Assembly (NCBI RefSeq): GCF_019396385.1
Contig: NZ_JAHKRN010000009.1
Location: 178,933-242,932, forward strand
Reading direction: 5' to 3'
Source of the DNA: Nonomuraea harbinensis
Lineage (GTDB): Bacteria > Actinomycetota > Actinomycetes > Streptosporangiales > Streptosporangiaceae
Length of the DNA: 64,000 nt
The notes below the pieces were generated by a model, which saw nothing but the letters and a program-made list of their open reading frames with translations, made no database searches and was not told the DNA's origin. Below are positions 25,604-34,276 of this stretch, piece by piece. The translations under genes were made by a program, and so were the position numbers. How positions within the stretch are numbered: the first letter of the stretch is position 1; every line of letters starts with the position of its first letter.

Positions 25604-28048
25604 TCATCCGCACAGCTCGTCGAGCGACTCGGCGCTTTCGTTCGCCTTCTGCGAGTTGCGGGTCGGCGTCTCGGTCGGCTGGGCCGCCCGCACCTGCGTA
25701 CGCGAGACCGACGGGGAGGCCGACGCCGTCGGCGCGGCCTGCGTGGCGGCCTTGGCGCGACGCGGCTTGAGCGAGTCCTGGACCGCCTTGGCCGACGCCC
25801 GCCGGATCTTGACCCAGTCGGGGCTGCCCGGCCAGTACTTCGGCGGCACGAACTGCAGGCTGCTCATCTTCGCGTCCTTGACCTTGAGCGCCAGGTCCAG
25901 CAGCGGTTCCAGGAGTTCCTCGGGGATGTTCGTCTCGGCCAGCCGTTTGGTCGCCGTGGCGATGCTGTTGAAGTTCGCCAGGATCTTCTGCGGCGTCGCC
26001 TGCTGCGCGAACGCGCCGATGACGCAGCGCTGGCGGCTCATCCGGGAGAAGTCGTCGCTGCCCACCCGGGACCGGCCGTACCAGAGGGCCTCCTCGCCCG
26101 ACAGCCGCCGGGTGCCCGCCCTGATCGTGCCCGCGGTCCCGTACAGGCCGCCCCACTTGACGTCCTGCTCCACGTGGATGGTCAGCCCGCCGATGGCGTC
26201 CACCAGGTCGGCGAACCCGTACATGTTCATCAGCACGTAGTAGTCGATGTCCAGGTTGAGCGTGTAGCTGATCGCGTCCATCAGCGCGCGCGGGCCCCGG
26301 TTCTTGCCGCCCGCCTGCTCCGGGTGGTCGTTGGCGTACTGCCACACCTCGTTCAGCAGGCCGCCGTTGGGCAGCTCCGCCATGAAGCCGTTGGGGAAGT
26401 GCCTGCGCAGCGGCGACGACGGCGGGAAGCGCACGTGCTGCAGGTTGCGGGGCAGGCTGAACAGCACCGTGGCGCCCGTCGGGATGTGCACGCTGGCCAC
26501 GTTCATGCTGTCGGTGCGCACGCCGGTGCGGTTGCCCGCGGCGTCACCGCCGACCAGCAGGAAGTTGACCCGGTCCTTGCCGTTCCACGGGTCCTCCTCC
26601 TTGATCGGCGCGACGTCCGGGTTGTCCTCCGCGCTCTTGAAGACGTGCTTCTTCGCGTCCCACACCGTGTAGACCGACGTGGCCGACAGCGCGAACGGGG
26701 CCATCACCACCACGCACAGCAGTCCTACCGCGACGCCGGAGATGATCTGGCCCTGCTGGGTGAGCCGGCTCGGGCCGAGTGCGACGTACGAGGAGACCGC
26801 TAGCGCGAACCAGCTCAGCGCGCCCACGGAGGCCAGGACCACGACGGTCATCATCACGCTGTCGCGCGTGACGATCCCCGCGTTGTCCAGGTTGGCCAGC
26901 ACGAACGCCAGCAGACCGAGCAGCACGGCGACGAAGACGCCGACGAGGACCAGACCGGTGCGCCGGTGCCCGGCCCGCAGGTGCGCGGCGCCCGGAACGA
27001 AGATCGACAGCAGGGTCCAGCCCAGGATGGACGCCGGCGTGAGCGGCTTCGCGAACCGCGGCGCCGCGCTCCCCCCACCGATCCCGGCAAGCCTCCCCGC
27101 GATCCCCCCACTCCGGTTGCCGCCCGAACGTGCCCGCCCGTCATCGCCACGACCTGGCCCCGAGCCACCCCCGGCGCCAGAGCCACCGCTCCTGCCGGAA
27201 CCGCCTCCAGCCCCTGAACCTCTGCCAGAGCCGCCACTGGCCCCTGAGCCTCTGCCAGAGCCCCTTCCCGCACCTGAGCCCCTGCTGCCAGAGCCGCCGC
27301 CGGCACCTGGGCCCCTTCCGGAGCCGCCGGCGGCACCTGGGCCGCTGCCGGAACCACCTCCGGCGCTAGGGCCTCTGCCGGAACTGTCTCCGGCGCCAGG
27401 GCCGCCGCCGGGGCCGCCGCTGTCGGCACCGGCGCTCCTGCCGGAGCCTCTGCCTGTGCCGGCGCGGGGGTGGACGCCCCTGCCGACGCTGCCATGGCCA
27501 GAGCCGCCTGTGACAGGGCCTTCGCCCGCGCTTCTGCCGCTCAGGCCCGGAGCGGAGCCCGCACCTCTCCCGGCCGCCTCTTCGCGGGGGCGGCCGGTTC
27601 CGCCGGAGCTTCCTCTCCCGGCGGAGCCGTGGTCGCCGGAGGTTCCCCCAACCGGGTGGTCGACTCTGCCGGAAGCTCCCCGTGCCAGATGGTCGCCTCT
27701 GCCGGAGGTCTCGCCCCGGGCGGAGGTTTCGCCTCGGGTGGGGGTGCCGGCGTGTGGGGTTTCGTGGGTGTCCGGGGTTTGGCCCGGCGCGTCCGCGGGG
27801 TCCCTGCGGGGGCGTGGGGTGCCTGACGCCGGGTCGCCGGAGCGCCGGGTCCTGCGGGTCCGCCCGCTCCGCGGCTCGCCGGCTCGCGGTTCGGCGGCCC
27901 TGGGGTCGACGGCGCCGGACGGGTCCGGATGGGGGGCGGCCGGGTCGGGCGAGGGGTCGGCGGAATTGCCCGGCGCGGGCCGGGGTCGGCGAGGGGGGCG
28001 CCGTTTCCGGCCTCCGGGCACGGCGTCCACCCCATCGCGTTTGCTCAC
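25604..28048 (-). CDS. LytR-CpsA-Psr (LCP) family protein with very long disordered N-terminus
   Basis: 814 aa from GTG 28048, with AAGGAG five bases upstream. LCP proteins attach teichoic-acid-like or other glycan polymers to peptidoglycan. Residues 1 to about 330 are low complexity: Pro/Arg/Asp-rich, then Gly/Ser/Ala/Arg repeats. About four membrane spans follow (LGWTLLSIFVPGAAHL, LVLVGVFVAVLLGLLAFVLA, MTVVVLASVGALSWFALAV, GVAVGLLCVVVMAPFAL). The extracellular LCP domain has FLLVGGDAAGNRTGVRTDSM, the catalytic-region Arg/Asp pattern, and DYYVLMNMYGFADLVDAIGG. The usual LCP protein is 300-500 aa, so the N-terminal extension is unusual. Confidence 0.92.
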   Translation of the reverse strand: MSKRDGVDAVPGGRKRRPPRRPRPAPGNSADPSPDPAAPHPDPSGAVDPRAAEPRAGEPRSGRTRRTRRSGDPASGTPRPRRDPADAPGQTPDTHETPHAGTPTRGETSARGETSGRGDHLARGASGRVDHPVGGTSGDHGSAGRGSSGGTGRPREEAAGRGAGSAPGLSGRSAGEGPVTGGSGHGSVGRGVHPRAGTGRGSGRSAGADSGGPGGGPGAGDSSGRGPSAGGGSGSGPGAAGGSGRGPGAGGGSGSRGSGAGRGSGRGSGASGGSGRGSGAGGGSGRSGGSGAGGGSGPGRGDDGRARSGGNRSGGIAGRLAGIGGGSAAPRFAKPLTPASILGWTLLSIFVPGAAHLRAGHRRTGLVLVGVFVAVLLGLLAFVLANLDNAGIVTRDSVMMTVVVLASVGALSWFALAVSSYVALGPSRLTQQGQIISGVAVGLLCVVVMAPFALSATSVYTVWDAKKHVFKSAEDNPDVAPIKEEDPWNGKDRVNFLLVGGDAAGNRTGVRTDSMNVASVHIPTGATVLFSLPRNLQHVRFPPSSPLRRHFPNGFMAELPNGGLLNEVWQYANDHPEQAGGKNRGPRALMDAISYTLNLDIDYYVLMNMYGFADLVDAIGGLTIHVEQDVKWGGLYGTAGTIRAGTRRLSGEEALWYGRSRVGSDDFSRMSRQRCVIGAFAQQATPQKILANFNSIATATKRLAETNIPEELLEPLLDLALKVKDAKMSSLQFVPPKYWPGSPDWVKIRRASAKAVQDSLKPRRAKAATQAAPTASASPSVSRTQVRAAQPTETPTRNSQKANESAESLDELCG

Positions 28049-28183
28049 ACCGGCTCCTTCGCACGCCTACCAGGCATAACCCGCTGGGTTTGCCCCCCGA
28101 TGGCACAAGATTGCCAGGATTCTAGTCGCCATATATGGACATCAAAGACATGTGCCCAACATGAGATGAACCTCAAGTAACCA

Positions 28184-29755
28184 TCAGGAGGTGGCCGAAG
28201 ACGGCGCGGCCCACGTGTTGCACTGGTAGGCCTTGTTCTTCTCCCAGCCCTGCCGGAACCACCGGTGGTTGTTCGCCGTCGACCCGTGGTCACGCGGGTA
28301 TCCCGGATGGTCGCCCACCTGGCCGTAGAACCAGAACAACCGCTGCCGGCTGCTCGTGCTCACCGGGTACGAGGCCGCGACCGACCGCATCCACATCCCG
28401 CCGAAGCAGGTTGCCTGGAGCTCCAGCCGTCGGCTCAGCGCCAGCTTGCCGTTCTGGTTCGAGGTCTCCAGCGTCTGACCCCACCAGGAGTCCAGCAGCC
28501 CGGTCAGGTTCTGCACGTGGTGCCCGTACTCGTGGGCCATCATGCTGATGATGCCGCCGTGCCAGCTGATGATCTGGCCGTAGCCGCGCGAGTTCCCGTT
28601 GCCCCTGGCCATGGCCGAGGTAGAGGCGTAGATCGTGTTGTTGCGCGGGCAGTAGTACGGCACGATGCTGCCCCGCTGGGGGTAGTCGCCGCAGGCGCCC
28701 CTGCCGCTCCTGGCCGCGATGGCGTACCTCGGCGGGCTGAACGGGATGCCCTGCTTCTGCAGGATCGGGCCCCATGCCTGGTCCATGCACTTACCGGTCT
28801 TGAGGATCAGCGACTTGAGCTGGCTGTGGCTGAAGATGCTCACGTTGCCCGCCCGGCAGGTGAGCCTGGGCAGCACGCCGGCCCGGTAGACGGTGTTGTT
28901 CTTCAGGCTGAGGTCGAGCGTCACCTGCCTCGGCGGGTCGTCGTCCGGCTCGTCGTCCTGCGTGGGCCGCTGGGTCGGACGCTCGGTGGGCACGTCGTCC
29001 CGGGTGGGGCTGCTCGTCGGCTCGCCCCTCGACCGCGTCGGCTCGTCGTACGGGGAGTACGTCGGCTGCGCGATCGGCGTCGTCGTGTCCGAACCCGACG
29101 ACGAGCCCAGGAACGCCGCCCCGACGATCACCAGCACGAACAGCCCCGCGATCGTCCCGCACACCAGCCCGAGCACGCCGACCACGCCCATGCCGGACTT
29201 GCGGCGCGGCCGGTGGTGCCACTGCCCGTGCGGCGGGAAGGACGGCTGCCCGCCCGGCCAGGACCCCTGCGGGGGCGGAGGACCGCCCGGGTACCCGCCG
29301 CCCGGCGGATAGCCGCCCCCCTGCCCGGGGTACGCCCCCTGCCCGTGCGGCGGGCCCTGGCCCGGGTACGGCCCTTGGCCGGGTGGAGTGCCCTGGCCCG
29401 GATAGGGCCCCTGGCCGGGATAGGGCCCCGCGCCCGGGGGTGCGCCCTGTCCGGGATGCGGTCCCTGTCCGGGATACGGCCCCTGGTCTGGATAAGGTCC
29501 CTGGCCCGGGTACGGCCCCTGGCCGGGCGGTGGCTGGCCCGGGTAGGGGCCTTGCCCCGGCGGCGGGGCGCCCCCTCCGGGGTACGGTCCCTGACCCGGA
29601 TGAGGTCCGCCAGGATTGGGAACGCCTTGACCGGGGTATGGGTTGCCCTGCGGCTGTGGCTGGCGGTGGCCAGGCGGCGGCCATGGTAGCGAGGGCGGCC
29701 TCTGGGGCTGTCCTGGCCCCTGTGGCCCGGGAGGATATTGCCCGTTCCCTGTCAC
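28184..29755 (-). CDS. Neutral zinc metallopeptidase (YpfJ-type) with Pro/Gly/Gln-repeat N-terminus
   Basis: 523 aa. The first ~170 residues are a cytoplasmic P-G-Q-G-P-Y-P repeat tract. One membrane span follows (VVGVLGLVCGTIAGLFVLVI), then a Ser/Thr/Pro/Asp linker and an extracellular peptidase domain with the zinc motif HEYGHH (MMAHEYGHHVQNLTG) at about residue 420. RYAIAARSGRGACGDYPQRG, the ARGN-like NSRGYGQ stretch and LELQATCFGGMWMRS are typical of the neutral-zinc-metallopeptidase family. It is probably a cell-surface peptidase of unknown substrate. ATG at 29755 begins MTGNGQYPPGPQG. Confidence 0.9.
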   Translation of the reverse strand: MTGNGQYPPGPQGPGQPQRPPSLPWPPPGHRQPQPQGNPYPGQGVPNPGGPHPGQGPYPGGGAPPPGQGPYPGQPPPGQGPYPGQGPYPDQGPYPGQGPHPGQGAPPGAGPYPGQGPYPGQGTPPGQGPYPGQGPPHGQGAYPGQGGGYPPGGGYPGGPPPPQGSWPGGQPSFPPHGQWHHRPRRKSGMGVVGVLGLVCGTIAGLFVLVIVGAAFLGSSSGSDTTTPIAQPTYSPYDEPTRSRGEPTSSPTRDDVPTERPTQRPTQDDEPDDDPPRQVTLDLSLKNNTVYRAGVLPRLTCRAGNVSIFSHSQLKSLILKTGKCMDQAWGPILQKQGIPFSPPRYAIAARSGRGACGDYPQRGSIVPYYCPRNNTIYASTSAMARGNGNSRGYGQIISWHGGIISMMAHEYGHHVQNLTGLLDSWWGQTLETSNQNGKLALSRRLELQATCFGGMWMRSVAASYPVSTSSRQRLFWFYGQVGDHPGYPRDHGSTANNHRWFRQGWEKNKAYQCNTWAAPSSATS

Positions 29756-29956
29756 CGTGTCGCCCCTTTACTCGGTTGTCCGAGATGCGCGACCTCTCCT
29801 GTCACACATCGTGCCTTTGCCGAATATGGGGCAGAAGCATACTGATTTCCCACCCGTCACGGATGTAGCGGTACTCGGTTACGGTCCGAAATCATTCGAG
29901 GTGATCTCAGTCATGTTCCGGACCACGGACCTGCCGTTGTCCTAGCGTTCTTTGCC

Positions 29957-30826
29957 ATGAACCTCCAGCAGCTCCGCTATGTGGTCGCGACTGCGGAGCA
30001 CCGCACCATGACTGACGCGGCAAGGTCGCTCTATATCGCACAACCTGCGCTTTCGCGTGCGATCCGCGATCTGGAACGAGAGCTCGGAATGACGCTCTTC
30101 GCGCGTTCGGGGCGGGGGGTAGTGGTGACCTCGCAAGGTCGCCGCGTGGTGAAGCTGGCTCGGGAGGCGCTCGACGCCGTCCGCGAGATCGAAGGCCTCG
30201 CCAACCACGGCGGCGCCGGCGAAGCGGAGCTCCGCATCGCCTCCACCCCCAGCCTGGAGCCCGGTCTGGCGGGGCGGCTGTTGCCCGCCTACGCCTCCGA
30301 GCACCCCGGCGTCCGCGTGCACATCGTCCGCTGCGAGGGCCGTGAGGCCGTCGTCAGCGCCATCCGGGACCAGCGGGCCGACCTCGGCCTGACCGATCTG
30401 CCCGTCCCCGGCGACCTGATCACCCACCCGCTCGAGCGCCAGGAGATCGTGCTGATCTCCCCGCCCGGGCTCGAACTCCCCAACCCCGTTCCCATGGGCA
30501 GACTCCACGGCATGCGCCTGGCCCTGCCCGCGCGCGGCAGCGTCCGCCGCAGGGAGCTCGACGCGATGTTCGGCAAGTTCTCGGTGAGCCCCGTCGTGGT
30601 GCTCGAAACCGACGAACGCAACGGCTGGCTGAACGCAGTGCGCGCCGGGAAGGCGTCGCTGCTGTGGTACCGCGGGATGGCCGAACAGGCCGCCAGGGCG
30701 GGCCTCGTGGTCCGCTCGCTGGAGCCCGCCGTCAGACGCGTGATCGCCGTCGTGCACACGCGCCGCCGCCTCCCGCTGATCGCCCAGGACTTCCTGGCGA
30801 CCGCCGAGAGGGGCACGACCGCCTAG
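29957..30826 (+). CDS. LysR-family transcriptional regulator
   Basis: 289 aa. The N-terminal HTH (MNLQQLRYVVATAEHRTMTD, LYIAQPALSRAIRDLERELG) is textbook LysR. The rest is a periplasmic-binding-like effector domain (ELRIASTPSLEPGLAGRLLP). It is divergent from the zinc peptidase gene across about 200 bp, so LysR-style control of that gene is possible. It is convergent with the histidine kinase gene. The effector is unknown. Confidence 0.93.
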   Translation: MNLQQLRYVVATAEHRTMTDAARSLYIAQPALSRAIRDLERELGMTLFARSGRGVVVTSQGRRVVKLAREALDAVREIEGLANHGGAGEAELRIASTPSLEPGLAGRLLPAYASEHPGVRVHIVRCEGREAVVSAIRDQRADLGLTDLPVPGDLITHPLERQEIVLISPPGLELPNPVPMGRLHGMRLALPARGSVRRRELDAMFGKFSVSPVVVLETDERNGWLNAVRAGKASLLWYRGMAEQAARAGLVVRSLEPAVRRVIAVVHTRRRLPLIAQDFLATAERGTTA

Positions 30827-30974
30827 CGCGGTCGGATTCTCAGCACCTCGCCGTCGCCGGCCCGTGTGCCCCCGTGGACACGTGGCAGGCGCCGTCAGGC
30901 TCCACCGTCACACCGGTCGGCGTGCAGTCGTGCCGACGCGCTCCTGGTGAACGCCCCGGTGACGGACGTCCCGT

Positions 30975-32333
30975 TCAGAGGGACGGGGGGAGGGAGACGA
31001 CGGCGCGGAGGCCGGGGGAGGCGTCCTCCAGGTGGACGGTGCCGCCGTGCGCGCGCACCGTCTCCCGGACGATGGCCAGCCCCAGCCCCGCACCGCCCTC
31101 GTCCCGGCTGCGCCCGGTGTCGAGCCGGGTGAACCGGTTGAACACCCGCTCCCTGTCCTCCTCCGGGATGCCCGGCCCGTCGTCGGTGACGGTGAGGATC
31201 CCGTCGGCGGTCAGCGCGACCTCGACCTTCGACGCGGTGTGCCGCACCGCGTTGTCGATCAGGTTGGTCAGCACCCGGCTGAGGTCCATGGCGTCGCCGC
31301 GCACCTCCACCGGGTCGCAGGCGGCCAGCCTCACCTCGGCGTACCGCTCGGCCGTCTGCCGCACGACCTCGTCCAGGTCGACGGGCTCGCGCCGGGCCGG
31401 GACGCCGCCGCGCTCGTCCAGCCTGGCCAGCGCCAGCAGGTCCTCGGCCAGCCGTGACAGCCGCAGGGTGTCCTCCAGCACGCCCTCGGCCGTCTCCGGC
31501 CAGTCCTGCCCCTGCGGGTGCCCGAGCGCCACCTCCAGCTGCAGCCGGATGCTGGCGAGCGGGCTGCGCAGCTCGTGCGCCGCGTCGGAGACCAGCGCCC
31601 GCTGCCGCTTCTCGGCCTCCTCCAGCCGTGCCAGCATGTCGTTGAGCGTGGTGGCCAGCGAGTGCACCTCGTCGCGCGACTCCGGCACCGGCAGCCGGCG
31701 CGACCGGGCGGTGTGCGTGATCTCGGCCGCGCCCCTGCGCAGCGCCGTGATGGGCCGCAGCGTACGCCCGACGATCATCCAGCTGGCGCCCGCGAGCAGC
31801 ACCACCAGCAGCGGCGTGCCCACCAGCAGCACCCGCCCGGCCGTGCGGACGCTCGTCTGGATCTCCGACACCGACCGGGCCGCGATCACCGTCTGCCCGC
31901 GGTCGGCGCTCAGCACCACCACCCGCAACTGCGCCGGGATCGCGTACGGATGACCGTCGACGAACGTGGCCCGCCCGTCCTCCAGCGCCCGCGCCCGGCC
32001 CCGCGCGTCCAGCAGCGGCACCAGCCGGTCCGCGCCGTAGGTGACGTGCGTGATCCGCCCGTCCGCGCCGATGACCTGCACGATCGTGCCGTCGTGGGTG
32101 GTGATCGGGGTGGTCAGCGTGCCGGCGTCGGCCTGCACCCGCACGGTGTGCGCCTGCCGGCTGACCGACTCGTCCACGGTGGCCAGGAGTGTCCGGTCCA
32201 GCACCGAGAGCAGCACCGACGCCGACACCGCCAGCGCCACCGCCAGCACGGCGACGGCCACCACCGTCAGCCGGAACCGCAACCCCTGCCGCCGCCACCA
32301 GGCCGACGGGCGCGCGGCCGGGAACTCAGCCAC
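30975..32333 (-). CDS. Sensor histidine kinase
   Basis: 452 aa, membrane-bound. Two spans (about residues 20-45 and 155-175) flank an extracellular sensor of ~110 residues. HAMP follows (IVGRTLRPITALRRGAAEI), then HisKA with the phospho-acceptor His in SDAAHELRSPLASIR. The ATPase domain has the N box (NLIDNAVRHT), G1 (VTDDGPGIPEEDRE) and G2 (GGAGLGLAIVRE). The start codon overlaps the response-regulator stop by 8 bases, so the two are co-transcribed, with the regulator first. Confidence 0.95.
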   Translation of the reverse strand: MAEFPAARPSAWWRRQGLRFRLTVVAVAVLAVALAVSASVLLSVLDRTLLATVDESVSRQAHTVRVQADAGTLTTPITTHDGTIVQVIGADGRITHVTYGADRLVPLLDARGRARALEDGRATFVDGHPYAIPAQLRVVVLSADRGQTVIAARSVSEIQTSVRTAGRVLLVGTPLLVVLLAGASWMIVGRTLRPITALRRGAAEITHTARSRRLPVPESRDEVHSLATTLNDMLARLEEAEKRQRALVSDAAHELRSPLASIRLQLEVALGHPQGQDWPETAEGVLEDTLRLSRLAEDLLALARLDERGGVPARREPVDLDEVVRQTAERYAEVRLAACDPVEVRGDAMDLSRVLTNLIDNAVRHTASKVEVALTADGILTVTDDGPGIPEEDRERVFNRFTRLDTGRSRDEGGAGLGLAIVRETVRAHGGTVHLEDASPGLRAVVSLPPSL

Positions 32334-33000
32334 CGTCGCCGGCCAGCCGGTAGCCCGCGCCGCGCACGGTCTGCAGCGCGTTCCTGCCGAACGGGGCGTC
32401 GATCTTGCGCCGCAGGTAGCCCACGTACACCTCGACCACGTTCGGGTCGGTGTCGAAGGTGTCCCAGACGTGCTCCAGGATCTCCGACTTGGACACCACC
32501 TCGTCGCGCCTGCGCAGCAGGTACTCCAGCAGCGCGAACTCGCGCGGCGTCAGCTCGACGTCGCGCTCGCCGCGCCGCACCCGCCGCCGCGCCGGGTCCA
32601 GCGACAGGTCGCCGGCGGCCAGCACGGCCGGCCGCCGCCCCGAGTCGCGCCGCAGCAGCGCCCGCAGCCTGGCCACCAGCACCACGTACGAGAACGGCTT
32701 GGTCAGGTAGTCGTCGGCGCCCAGGTCGAGGCCGTCGGCCATGTCGTACTCGCCGTCCTTGGCCGACAGCATGAGGATCGGCACCCAGTTCTCCTCCGCG
32801 CGCAACTGCTTGCACACGTTGTAGCCGGACAGCCTGGGCAGCATGATGTCGAGCACGACCACGTCGTAGTCGCCGTGTCTCGCCTCGTGGAGCCCCTGCT
32901 CGCCGTCGTGGGCGAGGTCGACGGCGAACCCCTCCGCCTGCAGCCCGCGCTGGAGCGCGGCCGCCATCCGGCGTTCGTCCTCGACGACCAGTACCCGCAT
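32326..33000 (-). CDS. OmpR-type response regulator
   Basis: 224 aa. The receiver domain has acidic pocket residues VVEDER, phospho-acceptor Asp-51 in VVVLDIMLP and Lys-101 in LTKPF. The winged-helix DNA-binding domain follows (ELTPREFALLEYLLRRRDEV, VVEVYVGYLRRKID). First gene of the regulator-kinase operon. Its promoter region carries five spaced CTGAGA/CTCAG half-sites, the likely binding site, shared with the divergent LolA-like/ABC operon. Confidence 0.96.
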   Translation of the reverse strand: MRVLVVEDERRMAAALQRGLQAEGFAVDLAHDGEQGLHEARHGDYDVVVLDIMLPRLSGYNVCKQLRAEENWVPILMLSAKDGEYDMADGLDLGADDYLTKPFSYVVLVARLRALLRRDSGRRPAVLAAGDLSLDPARRRVRRGERDVELTPREFALLEYLLRRRDEVVSKSEILEHVWDTFDTDPNVVEVYVGYLRRKIDAPFGRNALQTVRGAGYRLAGDGG

Positions 33001-33023
33001 GTGCCGATTCTCCCGTCCGTGCG

Positions 33024-33069
33024 CTGAGAGCCCGCTGAGAACGCTGAGAGGGATCTCAGCCCGTCTCAG
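33024..33069. promoter_or_regulatory. Candidate response-regulator operator: five helically phased half-sites
   Basis: Three direct copies of CTGAGA at 33024, 33035 and 33044, then two copies of the inverted core CTCAG at 33055 and 33065. Spacing is 9-11 bp, about one helical turn, so all half-sites lie on one DNA face, as expected for tandem OmpR-family dimers. Located 24 bp upstream of the response-regulator start and 59 bp upstream of the divergent LolA-like gene start. Confidence 0.72.
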
Positions 33070-33127
33070 GTTCGCCTAAGGATGCATCACGCAGGCTGCG
33101 TGTATCGACATACCGTTGAGGAGTGAC

Positions 33128-34276
33128 ATGCGTAGAGGCACGTACGTGAGGTGGGGAGTGCCGATCGCGGCGGCGGCCGTGATCGGCGCGGCGATAGGCG
33201 CCGGGCCGGTGATCGCCGCGGTGAGCGGCGACCCCGTGCTTCCCGAACGGTCGGCCCAGCAGCTGCTGGCCGACGCCGCCGCGGCGGCGGAGAAGAGCGA
33301 GGGCATGCCCCCCATGTCCGGCACCGTCCAGCAGACGGCCTCGCTCGGCCTGCCGGCGCTGCCCGACACGGGCGACGGCTCGCCGCTGTCGCTGCTGTCC
33401 GGCTCCCACGAGGTGAAGCTCTGGTACGGCGACGAGGACAAGATGCGGCTGGCGCTGCCCACCCAGTTCAACGAGACCAACGTGATCGTCAACGGCGACC
33501 AGGTGTGGTACTGGGACAGCGACAGCAACACCGCCACCAGGGTCAAGCTGCAGGGCGAGCACCCCCGGGAGGGCCTGCCCACGGCCGCCCCGACCGTCAT
33601 GACGCCCGACCAGGCGGCGCAGCGGCTCCTGGAGCAGGTGGACGAGTCGACCACGATCTCGGTGAGCAACACCGCCGAGGTCGCGGGCCGCCCGGCCTAC
33701 CAGCTCACGCTCACCCCTAAGGACCCCGCGTCCCTGGTCCAGGAGGTGCGCCTGGCCATCGACGGCGAGCACTACGTGCCGCTGCGGGTCCAGGTGTTCG
33801 CCAAGGGCTCGGCCGAGCCGGCCTTCCAGGTCGGGTTCACCCAGCTGACCTTCACCCCGCCCGCCGAGGAGAACTTCGCCTTCACCCCGCCGGCCGGGGC
33901 CAAGGTGGAGGAGAAGACGTTCGGGCCGTCCGACGCGCGACAGGAGCACGCCGAGGAGGCCAGGCGCACCGCCGGGGACCTGAAGGTGCGCGGCGAGGGC
34001 TGGACCGCGGTCGCGGTGCTGCCCGCCGACGCCGCGATGCCGCAGGGCGACACGGACGGCGCTCCCGGCGCTCCCGGCGCTCCCGGCGGCGAGGGCGCCG
34101 ACGCGCGGGCGCTCTTCGACAACGTGCTGAAGACGGCCACCCCGGTGAGCGGCACCTGGGGCTCCGGCAAGATGATCAGGACGAAGCTCGTCACCGTGCT
34201 GCTGACCGACGACGGCCGCCTGCTGGTCGGCGCGGTCACCCCGGAGGAGATCATGAAGGCGGCGGGCGTCAGGTGA
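33128..34276 (+). CDS. LolA-like (outer-membrane-lipoprotein-carrier fold) secreted/anchored protein
   Basis: 382 aa from ATG 33128, with GAGGAG four bases upstream. The N-terminal hydrophobic anchor is WGVPIAAAAVIGAAIGAGPV. The extracellular domain has the LolA/DUF2092-like beta pattern (EVKLWYGDEDKMRLALPTQF, QVWYWDSDSNTATRV). A Gly/Ala/Pro repeat (GAPGAPGAPGG) precedes a C-terminal region. Actinobacteria lack a Gram-negative Lol system, so the fold probably senses or carries a lipid or lipoprotein. It overlaps the ATPase gene by 4 bases and heads the exporter operon. Confidence 0.82.
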   Translation: MRRGTYVRWGVPIAAAAVIGAAIGAGPVIAAVSGDPVLPERSAQQLLADAAAAAEKSEGMPPMSGTVQQTASLGLPALPDTGDGSPLSLLSGSHEVKLWYGDEDKMRLALPTQFNETNVIVNGDQVWYWDSDSNTATRVKLQGEHPREGLPTAAPTVMTPDQAAQRLLEQVDESTTISVSNTAEVAGRPAYQLTLTPKDPASLVQEVRLAIDGEHYVPLRVQVFAKGSAEPAFQVGFTQLTFTPPAEENFAFTPPAGAKVEEKTFGPSDARQEHAEEARRTAGDLKVRGEGWTAVAVLPADAAMPQGDTDGAPGAPGAPGGEGADARALFDNVLKTATPVSGTWGSGKMIRTKLVTVLLTDDGRLLVGAVTPEEIMKAAGVR

